Positions 39,331 through 50,293 of a DNA stretch of 64,000 nucleotides are shown piece after piece. The DNA is from Orthonyx spaldingii (Eukaryota > Chordata > Aves > Passeriformes > Orthonychidae). The stretch's first letter is position 1. Each line of letters begins with the position of its first letter. The stretch covers positions 883,586 through 947,585 of the forward strand of contig VZTJ01000638.1 of NCBI GenBank assembly GCA_013397795.1, read 5' to 3'. Under the pieces are notes generated by a model. That model did no database searches. It worked only from the letters and a program-made list of their open reading frames with translations, and was not told the DNA's origin. The position numbers were made by a program, and so were the translations under genes.

Positions 39331-41152
39331 CTCCCAAACTACTGTTTCAATATAAACAGTACTCTGGGCTCCAAGTATCAAAATGTGACAATGCTGAAGG
39401 TCTACATAACGGGATTATCACTTCTTTTTCCTGCTTTATTTCTTGGGGAAAAAAAAATAAAGAAAAAAGCAATAAATAGTTTCTACATTTAAATGACTGA
39501 CAATAGTCTTCAGAGTTAACACTGCTTGAAACATCCAAGAATTCTTGTATTAGGAGACTGACTGAAAATAAACAAGTGTCAGCTCACATCTAATGCAATC
39601 TTTAATTAGAACCTCACAGTCAAGCAGGCTACAAGCTTTCTACGTCCTAAATTACAGGTGTAATTTTGGAGCACAAGACGTCAACCACCAGGGAACAAAA
39701 GCACCAGTTCCCCACACTGCTAAAAGTCAACTGAGTCTGACCACCATTTCAAAATATGAAGGGAAGTGATAAATTAAATAATTTTTCTGAAGCAGACAGG
39801 ATATAACAGTTCCTTTTAATTTTTAGTGTTAAGTACTTCATGATACTGGAAGTTCTTTGTGACAACTACAAGCTACTCCTCTGAGAAAAGCTATGTGCAA
39901 GACAAATAAAGCCCAATAATTTGACTTACAGGTTCTATCCATGTCCATGTTACACCACCATCCACAGGTCTCAAAGCTTAAGATTATCCATTCCTATCTT
40001 CAACAAGAGTTCACTTTCAGAGGAATGAGAATACTTGCCTCACAATAGCTCAAAGGTGTTCAAATCCCTGCAAGATACTAACACTTCATTCCATTCATTT
40101 TAATGGAAAATAGATGTCCAAATTCCCAAAGACGTCCCTTTTACCACTGGGCCTAAAGAAACAGATTACTTGAAAATATCTTTTATCACAAGAGAAGACA
40201 GGAAAAAAATTCCAATTAAAATAGATGGAATTGATAGAAGAATGAAAGCCATCAAGGAACAAGACAGGCAAAATGGGGAATAAAATAAGGGAAAAGTGCA
40301 TAAAGTTATCTCAGTCTCCTCAAGGAGTATAAAAAAACTTCCTATTAGAGTAAAAGAAAATACTTCCAGTTTGTTTTCTAACAGCTAAGAAGAAGTGTAG
40401 ATTAAAGACTAGGAAGTGTACTGAAAACTGGCAAATACAGACCATATAGCTGGAAGTAAAACACTGTACCATGAATTACTCAATTGTCACAATTAAATGG
40501 CCAGAAATCACTCGAGTGTTTTAGGAGTAGCCATAAGCACCCCTAACATCACAGGTTTGACTTTGAACTGAAGTCCTTCTGCTCAAAAAAATTTCCTAGG
40601 CAATACTGCTTGGGCTAAAAAAGAATTTCCTACAGAAGTCTTCAGGCTTATCATGGGAATCGGCATAGGTCTGGGAAGGGCAGTGGATTGTGGCATGTGA
40701 TTAAAAAAGTACAGTAAAACGCCCTGGTTGAGTGGCAGCCTTTACCCTGCTCCTCTTAGCACCTTCATTCTCCAACTCCTCCCTGTCCACTCAGCCTTTC
40801 AGTCCTCGGTTGTCTCACATGCACTCAAGACTAGATCAAGTCCTGGGAATTTGTAAGCAGAGCTCTGGGCCCAAGATCATCCCTGTGGGGACAAGGAAGT
40901 ACTTGATGCATAAAGAGCAAACCATCCCACACAGTTACCACTCCACACATTCTCCCACTGTGGCCACGCTCTCAACCCACAGAAAGCTTCTTGGAATTTC
41001 CTGCAGTACCCGATACGTCCTTCTCACTCTTAAAGCAGTATATCCAGTTCCATCTTTGAAAAAATGTCAATAAACAGTCCAAATAGTTACTTGTAAAACT
41101 GATAGCTAAATTTTCATTTAAGAGAACTACATGTAAGAATGCACAGAGAGGG
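39331..41152. other. No gene seen
   Basis: AT-rich anonymous sequence. A 113-codon plus-strand frame at 40,732-41,073 starts in a locally C-rich stretch and resembles no known protein. Confidence 0.5.
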
Positions 41153-41305
41153 GAATCATAGAATCATAGAATGGTTTGGGTTGGAAGGGACCTTAAAGAT
41201 CATCCAGGTCCAACCCCCTGCTCCGGCAGGGACATCTTTCACTAGACCACGTTGTTCAAAGCCTCACCCAACATGGCCTTGCACCCTACTGGCACATGGA
41301 TGCAC
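41153..41305 (-). mobile_element. CR1 LINE, 5'-truncated 3' end
   Basis: The plus strand starts with GAATCATAGAATCATAGAAT, the complement of the tandem ATTCTATG octamer that ends avian CR1. Next come GGTTTGGGTTGGAAGGGACC, TTAAAGATCATCCAGGTCCA, ACCCCCTGCTCCGGCAGGGA, CACTAGACCACGTTG, TTCAAAGCCTCACCCAACA and TGGCCTTG. This is the standard CR1 3' region. The match fades after about 41,285, so the element is truncated to about 150 bp, as is typical. This is the best evidence that the window is avian. Confidence 0.97.
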
Positions 41306-44300
41306 ACTACTTTGCAGTCGTGAGAGAGACTGAAAAAACAAACAAACAAAAATCTCCAGAGGCAAAAAAAGGCAATAAACTATAGAGGACCACTAAATAT
41401 GAAAAATATGAACACGAGCAGCACAAATTGTATGGTACTGGTAAATTAGTATATTTTTCTTTTCTCAGCAACTGAAAGCATCTGAGTTGCACTGGCTTTT
41501 GGAGGGGTGCTCCCCATGCCCTCCCATTTAAACACCAAACCAAAACTCACACAGATGTGACTGGTGAGACAGAGCCCTGACAGACAAAGCTAGAAGTGGT
41601 TTCAAAGCAGAAATACATTTGATCAAAGAGGCCTGCTCAACCCCTCACAACAGATCTATGGAAGATGTTATTACATTTTGCTGCAGGGGTTGCTTATATA
41701 TAGTTTGGCCAAGAGTCCATGAGTCACGCTACCTATATTTACAAAGTCAGATACAGGAACAATCCAGTGCTGACTATTCAGGATCTGACACTTAGAAATG
41801 TTTACATGAAAATAACAAAGAATAGGAAGAAGTGATGCTTGAAAAATCAGGCTGTAATTTCTATCTGCAAATGAGAAATTTAAACATTCTAAGACTCAAC
41901 AGGAAAGTGACACGAATAAAGCAGTCCTCTCCCTCTCAAAAGACAGCAAAAAACATAAACTCTTGCCTTCCTACTTACATGGGGAATAACGCTTTCAGGG
42001 CCTGATGAGAGAGATGCTGCTAGTCGGTGGAATCATTTTTCAAATGATGCTAAAAAGAAAATAATAAACGAAACAAGTTTTGAACATGAACGTACAACAC
42101 TTCTAGTATCTAAAAACTTCCATTAAGTAATCTGAGTATTCTATAACAAGTCTAACAAAAGCCAGTGCTCTCACCCGGGTTTTCCATCCTAACTTTAAAT
42201 CCAGACTGCAGGCTTCTTGCTCTACTGTTAATGTTAAAGATATCAATGTTACAAACTGGAGCTTAATGGTCAACACACATAAAAATATGCATTTATCTGA
42301 CTTCACGAGAAGTTGGAGAAAGCAACAAGTGTATGCATGTAGCAAAGTAACAAAACCCAAGATAATTCTTTAACAGTATAGTATAGTGCAGGCAGTGTCA
42401 AAATTGTTCAAGAAGTTAGCACGACTTCATATCCATCTCAAAAAATGCAGACAATTCATTTTTGCATACCCTTCAAGATGAGATGTTCTTTTAAGTGAAA
42501 CCACTGAAGCAGGACTCTGATGAGCCTGATGAACCTGAAAGTGAGATGTTTTAATGCTGTCATTATCATTATTAAACATAGCTGTAATGATGATTTAAAT
42601 CTGTGTTCCAACCCTCCTAGATGCTCTTAAACATTAGACACCTTTGTGTCTTGAAGACCCAGAAATAAGCTTACCAGTTGATTAGGCTGTAAAGAAAAGC
42701 TCTGCTTAACAAGACAGATGCAACCTTATTTTGTCTTAATGATATTGCTTTCAATGGAACACAAAAGGAGCAATTGATAGCAATGATTGAAACATTTCTT
42801 TTAGAGACTTGTAAATTCAGCTGTCCACTACAACAATTTCCAAGAGAAGAAACAGGAGGCTAATAAAAGAAAAAGTAACAGCACTGAATAGTGACATTAG
42901 TGCAGGTTGGCTATCTGAACATGACAAATGATCTCCTAATGGCCACAAGCTTACAGACAACAAAATGTATGTCTTTGTATGCTGCTATCGAAAAATGAAA
43001 ACCACAGATACTGGTGCAGTGTTACTAAAGATACGATTCAGCAACGAGAAACACAAGAGAAAAGTATCTTTACTATTTGGTTAGACAGAAAAAACAAATT
43101 TGAAACAAGAACGCTTAAAATTATTTCTTCTGCTTCTGATATATGGCTGCTCAGTGCTGTATTTCAGCCACACTAAGTGAAAAAGTAACAGTCAAACTTT
43201 TCCAAACCTGTATTATAGAGCCTAAAGCCAAATCTGCTATCACCAGCAGGCCGCATAACTCCAGTGAAAAAGGGTAACCTGAGTGAAAAAGTGCCCCTCG
43301 TTCCCAGAGACACTCAGTGTTCCTCTCAGGAACACGTGATTCTGTGTTTGCATCAACAAGTGTCTTGAAATTTGCACTGAGAACAAGAAGGACTTTGATC
43401 AAAAAATAGCACACATTTTTCTCTGCAAGGAACTTTACAGAGAGGTACTAAACTTACAAAAGCAGTTGAAGGAGGTTTCAGAGGGACTTGACAGATTACA
43501 GGCTGATGACACTACCGTTACAGCCTCAGTGGAAATGTGGTTTGATCTAATTAACAACAAAGAACTAGAACCACTGAAGAACAAAATTAAAAAATTATTC
43601 AAAGACTCTTGGAAGCTTTCCATTTCATAGCCACCAGGACGGATTCGAAGCACAGACGGATGGGATTAAACCCAGGATAAGACGTCAAGGATGGGACAGG
43701 CATTGAACATATTCCAGGTATCGCAAATATTCTAAGATTAAAAACTGAAGATACATATTTTGCCCTCAATATGTGATATAAAAAATGGATTTGATTGAAC
43801 ACAATTAATTTAATCATGCAGGTGGAAAATACAGATGTTAAATTAGGGCAGACAAGATGGCTGAACTTAGAAATGCTGGATTTTAGAACAGATGCACTGC
43901 TGTCCAGCCAACTCAGCATCACTTTTTACACATTTTTAGTTTATTCATATTGCTTTCATTGAAACTGTGTAACAGCATAGGTGCTAAAATCAAAGAATCT
44001 GGTGAAGTGCACCAATATGCAGAGTTAGATATAAAGCCTCATAGACCTAAATTTTTTCACAGACTACAGAGACTGCGAAGATGTTCTTGTTTTTAAGTAC
44101 AGAATCCCACACTTCGCATTTTAGCTAATGTGTCTTTTTGTGTCCAAGGGATAAATATGCCCACAAAATACATCACATCATTTGTGTGTGCTACTTCAGT
44201 GGATAATACACTGCAGTTGAGTGTTTCCTCCAATAGGTTTTTGCAGAAAAAACTCAAACAAAGTTATGATAGGGAGAAAAATTCAACTTTGATATATTGG

Positions 44301-47300
44301 CTGCTGTTTCCACATACAAATTTTCTCTCCACACCCAGTAGAGAACACATACCTCAGCTGAACAATTGTGTGCATATGTTAGCTATGCCAATATCCTCTA
44401 GAAAGTAACAAAAGGCTTTAACTTATTTTTAACTGAGAGAATCACACAACTAAGAAAGTTTTTCCTTGAAAATTTCAAGTCAAGTTGGGATTATTGTATT
44501 TCCCTCTTCGGGAAGTTATATGATTATTAATCTTATAATTAAAAAAGTAGAAGTTAATGAGGAAACACGTTCACATCAGATGATTTGCAGGCCTATTAAT
44601 ATTAAAAGTGTATTGGGAAAAAAAAAGGGGGGAAAAGGAAAAACCCATTGTGTAATCCAGTTCTGATGAAATGCCGGACAATTTTGAGACTGATAAAGTG
44701 AGTCACTGCCAACTGACTCAGCATGACAACGGGAGTTCATTGTTGCCTTCGGACTGAAGGAAGCAAGCACGCAGTTGGTTCAAACTGGATTTGTTCTTTC
44801 ACTAAAATGTGCTATTTCTGCCATCTTCTTCTTCTTCTCTCACGTCTTCCATCAGACCCTCTGGTGTCTCCAGTACACACTGCATTTATTAAGCCCTGCA
44901 GTATTCAGCTAGCATTGGATACAACACACATTAAGCCCTCAGATGCAGCATGTTACAAAATTAACTTAAAAGGCTGGAATGCAGCTCCATTTTTAAGTCC
45001 CAGTATATTTATATTTCACATATGGTTTTCGCTAGGCTATTCACAGGGGGGACTATAAAGCATCTCAACATGTGAGGTACTCTTGTAAACCTCACTATGT
45101 CCTCAGTTGCACTTACTGTCCTCAGGCGTGGGGGATGTTGTACTGGAAGCATTAATATGTACATACGTGCTGCTTTTTACATCCACATTTCCTTCTGCTT
45201 GTAGGTTTGGCAACAGCAGGATGGCTGAATTCAGCTCAAAAAATGGAATTCCTGTTTGTCTCCAAGGCTTTCCAAAGATTAACTTCTGCCAGTCCCTGCA
45301 ACTTCTCCCCAGCATCCTCTCAAGTTAACAAAAACAAGGAGAGCTCAGCAGCTCCCTTGGGGCTCAGGACCCTCCAGAGTCTGGGCAACAGAACTAAACA
45401 AAATATACTGCCCCCATCCTTGAGATATCTCTGTTATATGAGCAGGGTTTCCTTTAATATTGCAATGAAGTGGATTTATGTTGTTAACATACACAAGACT
45501 GACCAAGAGGAAGGCTCAACTGTTGCACAACATTGCATGAAGCATACAGGGTAACATTACAGAATCTGGTTTGTGGCTCTTTACCATCTCCATACCATTA
45601 TTCCCTATTTTCTGTTTTTCAATTAAAGCTGCTTCTCCTGAAATCTGTCTGAAATGTGAAAGTCATGTTTAGGGATTTTCTTACAAGGGATTATTAGAGT
45701 CTTAGAAGTTTACTGATTTAACTGTAGCTTATGAAAGACTCTTAGAAATAAAACTAAAATTTTTTTGAAAAGAAAAAAGCAGCAAGAAAGGTCTACATTT
45801 GTTCAAGCAGCTAAAGCAAACCTAGCCATTACAATATTTTAAAATGCATATTTTGCCAAAAGGAACTATGCCACATCAAAAATTGTCATGCCAGGTGAGA
45901 AAAATTCCTCAGCACTGAAGAATATGATAGGTAATCAGCAAATATTGGTTGTATCCAACTTGAATGTAGACAACTTGACAGGTGACTTGAACTAAGTCAG
46001 TCAACATCTCTAAATATGAGTTTATCCAGTGCAGGAGGCTACTAATGCTTTCCTATTTCAGAAGGGTGTCTTAAAAGCTTAATTAATTGTTCATAAAGAA
46101 TGCAGATTCTCAGATGAGAAGCATCAGGAAACACCAAAGTATTATTAATCTCAGGTGCCAAAAAATTATCCCTTCTCTTGCATGAAATAGGTCTGAAATA
46201 TTTGTAATTTCTATGGTAGCAATATTCCCAGTCCGGTTTGCAAAGGATGAGGGCTATCCAAGGAAAATAAATGTATGGCCATCAGAGTAAACAAAGACAT
46301 CATTTTACGAGTCCAATCTAAATTGTAGAGATAATCAATATGAGAATAGCAGTGCCCACAATGAAACCTGTATTAATTATGAAGAGAGTTTATGAAAGAA
46401 ATTAATCATTATTATGGAGTTCACTGTAGGAATTTAATAGCATGAGCCAATTCTACATGACTCTTATGATGCTTGAGGTCAAATATGCTGAGTTTGAAAT
46501 AAACTTTAATCTACTCTGAACTAACTTTGTATAAAAAAAGAAAGCTTCTCATAAGTTCCACGGTACTGCCCAAAATAACAAATCTATTCTACCCCATAAG
46601 TGCGTGTGGTCTGATATGCCATCCTGAAAATAGAGTCTAATGTCTCTCTTCCCTCTCTTTTCTTTTTTTTTGCCTGTTTTTTGTTTAGATTGGTGCTATA
46701 GGAAAATTATACACACTGATTATAAAAGAAAATTTGATATGGGAGACAAGCAACATATTTTTAAGCTTACTTTGTTGGTTTTTTTTTTTTCCTTAAGTAA
46801 CCACTCTTCCAAAACAAACAGAGAAATGTTTATGGAAATAAAGAAACAAATTATAACAATTTTAGGTAGCATACCACAGTCAAATAAATACCATTTTCTA
46901 ATAAAACAAACTGGGAGAAAGCCTAATTGAACTTAACCCATAGTAACCAAGACAGCAGCTCAAGGGACATGCTGTTCCAGAATCAGAACCATTCTTGCAA
47001 GCTAAAGATTCATATCCATTGAACAACTTCAGAATCCCTTTTGTAGGGTTATAAATACTTCTGTGACTGGAAGTGTTGAAAATGCCCAATGTGGCTTAAT
47101 TCCAGCTCCAGTCAAGTCAAGTTCCGGTTGTGTTCAAAGGGAGAAGAGTGAAACAGATGCTGAGAGCTTTTGAAAGGCCTATCCTTTGTATTTATTTGTT
47201 TTTGTGAAGTTCATCTTACATGGAATAGAAGAAGGAAGACATAAATAATGAGCCCATCTCAATGAAGTGAAGTCCACACATGGTAAGAAGTCCATGGATC

Positions 47301-47839
47301 AGAAGTAGGTACGGAATTCTCGGCGAGTCTCTTGTTTGGGGTACTTCTGAGCACGAGTGTGTGCGGTGTTTGTGAGGGGAAGGAAGCCAAACCACTGGGA
47401 TGCAGCCAAGATGTAGGGGTTGGCTACCCCTACAAGTGCACAGCAAAATGCAGCACTAGTATCTCTTTGCTCTTACAAAATATGGGATTAGCCATTTTGG
47501 AGACTCCTAATAATGTATGCAAAGCCTACAATACGGTCAATAACAATTAAGTGTGCAACAGGAAGAACAAACCCTAAAAATTTTACAAGAACAGTCTCCA
47601 ATTAAAAGAGTCAAAAAGAGCTCAGTGTGAATATTTCTCTGAGCTTCCTTTGTTGATGCTGTAGGATTTCTTTGTAGTTGTACGATTCTGCTTGCTAAAA
47701 TTCTCTTGGCAACTACAGACTTCCTTACTTCTGATCTCATCACACACAGATGGCTCAGGCTTGTAAAATATTATTAGGGGACGTGTTGGAGTGGCCTGAA
47801 CATGGGTCACTCCAGCAGTGTAATCTGACTCTCACGATT
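41306..47839. other. No gene seen; possible palindromic element at 43,212-43,300
   Basis: Anonymous AT-rich DNA. At 43,212-43,300 the words AGCCAAATCTGCTATCACC and GGCCGCATAACTCCAGTGAA resemble the left half of GGGCC-type palindromic elements common in reptile genomes, but the right half is not clear. Frames up to 115 codons (45,207-45,554) are unsupported. Confidence 0.45.
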
Positions 47840-47935
47840 TCTCTGGATTTGTGTAACCTTGAGTTCTGTCAGTGTTTCCCAACCTGCAAAATGGGAAGAG
47901 TCTACCTCCTAATAAAGTGTGAATGAATATACGTA
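47840..47935 (+). repeat. MIR-type SINE fragment
   Basis: TTTGTGTAACCTTGAGTTC, TCAGTGTTTCCCAACCTGCA, AAATGGGAAGAGTCTACCTC and AAGTGTGAATGAAT follow MIR order ('tgtgaccttgg...cagtttccc.atctgtaaaatggg.ataa..ctacctc'). Confidence 0.75.
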
Positions 47936-48419
47936 CAACCCTATAGAAAAGGGAAAGTGTTACTGCTATTTGAGGAGAGTAAGATAGGGTCATGTGGACT
48001 TCAGTTTCATTCTCTTCTCTGAAACAAACACCAACACAGATATAAATAGTGCCTGCAGAAAAGCAGGGGATGAACTTCTGCAGGTTTGGGGTTTTTTTAA
48101 CGTTCTGTAGCTTTTGCATGTAAAGTCTGCTTAGAAGAGTTTTGAATAGTTTAATAATTAAACCAAAATCTTTAGTTCTAAAAGTATTAACATTTACCAG
48201 AGTGGATTTATTTTTCCAGTGGTGTCATAAATTCACAGTATTTACCCACCAGTTCTGGTTTTCATAACAAGACTGTGGTTTTTATTTTGATCCCTGGTTA
48301 ATTTATTGCTGCGGCACATCATTTTGCTTTTCTTTTGGAGGTTCTAACGAAAAGTAATTCTTTACAGACACTGTTCAGATGGTATTTTTCAATTAAAAAC
48401 ACTTAAAGCAGAAAGGAAC
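47936..48419. other. No gene seen
   Basis: AT-rich sequence between two MIR-type elements, with no recognisable content. Confidence 0.5.
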
Positions 48420-48840
48420 GATTGTCTGGTGGGGGACTGAAGATCAGAGTTCAATGCTTGGCTCTACAATAGACTCCCTGGGGAAATTTTCAAAGGCACA
48501 AATGGCAGGTTGGCACATCACTCTCATACTTGCTTTAGTAGGAGTTAGTTGCCTCTGAAAACCTCTATTTCCTATCCCTGGATTATCCCAATCAAATCAT
48601 CCAATTTTTCCCTGTGTCTTGGTCTGCAACCACAACAGTGGAAATGCTAACATTTTATTTCCCTCACCTCTCTCATGACTTGCCTTTTTAACTGAAAGCT
48701 TCCTGAGGCAGCGCCTCTTTTACAGCATGTAAAACACCCAGCAACAGAGGGTGGGGCATTGATCTCATCTGGGACTCCCTAATTCCTGTTAGAATGCACA
48801 CATGCAAATAACATTAATGCTAATTGGGAATCTGGAGTTG
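48420..48840 (+). repeat. MIR/L2-tailed SINE, interrupted by a palindromic element
   Basis: Three parts of one element appear in order. The 5' part (48,420-48,483) contains GATTGTCTGGTGGGGGACTG, AAGATCAGAGTTCAATGC and TTGGCTCTACAATAGACTCC. After an interruption, TGTGTCTTGGTCTGCAA, GTGGAAATGCTAACATT and CCCTCACCTCTCTCATG follow (about 48,612-48,678). The tail (48,690-48,840) has GAAAGCTTCCTGAGGCAG, CAGCATGTAAAACACCCAGC, GGTGGGGCATTGATCTC and ATGCAAATAACATTAATGC. This tail equals the 'taagctcttt.gggcaggga...cagcacctagcac...ggg' tail of amniote MIR/L2-type SINEs. Unusually complete for this window. Confidence 0.8.
48487..48562. mobile_element. Palindromic MITE-like insertion inside the SINE
   Basis: TTTTCAAAGGCAC at 48,487-48,499 pairs with GTTGCCTCTGAAAAC at 48,548-48,562 as an imperfect inverted repeat. 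The interior resembles the 'gggagttaggcacctaactccc' pattern of palindromic elements common in turtles and crocodilians. It splits the surrounding SINE and so was inserted later. Confidence 0.65.
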
Positions 48841-49909
48841 GCATGTTTATCATGTCAAGTCCGGGTTATCATGCTATTGTGCTTCGGTGAAGAGCACTAC
48901 ATTATCAGCCCAAGGGAATGGCACCCACAGAGCAGCGGCAGCACAGCAAGGTTGGGTGAGCCTCTCCCAGTGGCACCACCATGACCCATCATTGAAAAGG
49001 GGGGATTATTAACCCTCTTCATCTCAGTCTTTGGTTTTCAGTAACTTCACTTTAAGCCAACCTGTTCCATTTAAGTTGACACCCTTTGACCAAAATGTTA
49101 CACTTTACTGGAACAAAATGCAAAGCCTTAACAAATGTCCATGAGGCCTTTCAGAAAGCAAATAATGAACCTGAGTATGTATTTGCACCCCAAGAGTACA
49201 AGCACTCAGCCATTGTGGTAACAAAACTACGTCTTATTTATCTTGCAAGTCAGAATTAGGCACAACAATTTTTTGTTTTCAAACCACAAATGTAAAATTC
49301 CCAAAAATGTGACGTGGAACTACTTAAAGGGAGTGAATGACAATATACTGAATAAATGTGCATGACCAGTAAATTCAAGAAAATATTGATCTGTTTTTGT
49401 TTATTCAAAAAGTGGGGTGCCCCACAGAATTATTCTACTAAAACTAATAATTATTTTTTCTACTCTACTGAACTTAAATGCATTGTGACCATGAGTAAAA
49501 ATTAAAAAAAAAAAAAAAAAAGCATTTTCCATGTGCACTCGTTAATTATCTCCTATCCTACCAGGAATTACCATGTTTGCCAAATGAGATGAGGCTAGTG
49601 CTCATTATATTCCAGAACATCACCACTGAGCAATGACGTCTTTCAGATACCCACTAGTAGTTAAACCAGGCTTTTTATTTTTGTCCTATTGCATAAATTA
49701 TTCTCTAAGCCATTCATCTTTCTCAACAATTTCTTTATAGCTATAATGAACATCCTAAGTTTTGTGGACAATTTTTTTCCCTCAAGTTAATGCAGCTAAA
49801 GCCAGCAGCATTACAGTAGGAATTATTTTTTTATGTAATATATTCATGAGTCTAAGGCATATCTTTATGTTCTAGGCACATCTTCCATTTCTTTCTGCAT
49901 CACTCAGTT
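48841..49909. other. No gene seen
   Basis: AT-rich DNA with an A run of 18 at 49,504-49,521. The last 40 bases are pyrimidine-rich and lead into the splice-acceptor-like CACTCAG at 49,909. Confidence 0.5.
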
Positions 49910-50293
49910 TGTATCATCTATGCAATCAGCCCAGTATGCAATGCAAGATAGAATTCCTACAGTAGATGTAAATAATTCAAGAAAGTTTGTAACTCCTCAG
50001 GGAGATTTACTCACAGATCACCTGTTCACAGAGTTTAAAGGGATGTCAGAAGAGTTCCAGGATTATTACAGACCAACGATGGGAAAGGTTACAACAAAGT
50101 ATCAGTATTGTTACAATGTAGAACTGAAAATGGCTTTGATTTTGGATACATTAACAAACTTCAAAAGGATTGGTCTAAATCTGCCAGCGGAGGAATGTTG
50201 TTTGATTGCATCATGTACTGCGATGCTGCTGCAGTCGGATCCAGAAAGAATGACGCATCACAGTCTGACATAGCTCTGATAATAGATAAGTAA
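49910..50293 (+). pseudogene. Unidentified coding-like fragment (exon or retrocopy)
   Basis: I do not recognise the protein. The pyrimidine-rich lead-in with a CAG at 49,909 looks like a splice acceptor. One frame is open from there to a stop at 50,273; its ATG at 49,920 would give 117 residues, including FVTPQGDLLTDHLFTEFKGM and MSEEFQDYYRPTMGKVTTKY. A second frame is open to a stop at 50,293 and carries GFDFGYINKLQKDWSK and SGGMLFDCIMYCDAAAVG, which also look protein-like. This suggests one coding sequence with a frameshift near 50,105-50,120, so probably a pseudogene, but a single real exon in the first frame is possible. A short A-rich run (50,319-50,328) follows, which could be the remains of a retrocopy tail, though it is weak evidence. 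Strongly AT-rich codon use matches the surroundings. Confidence 0.4.
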
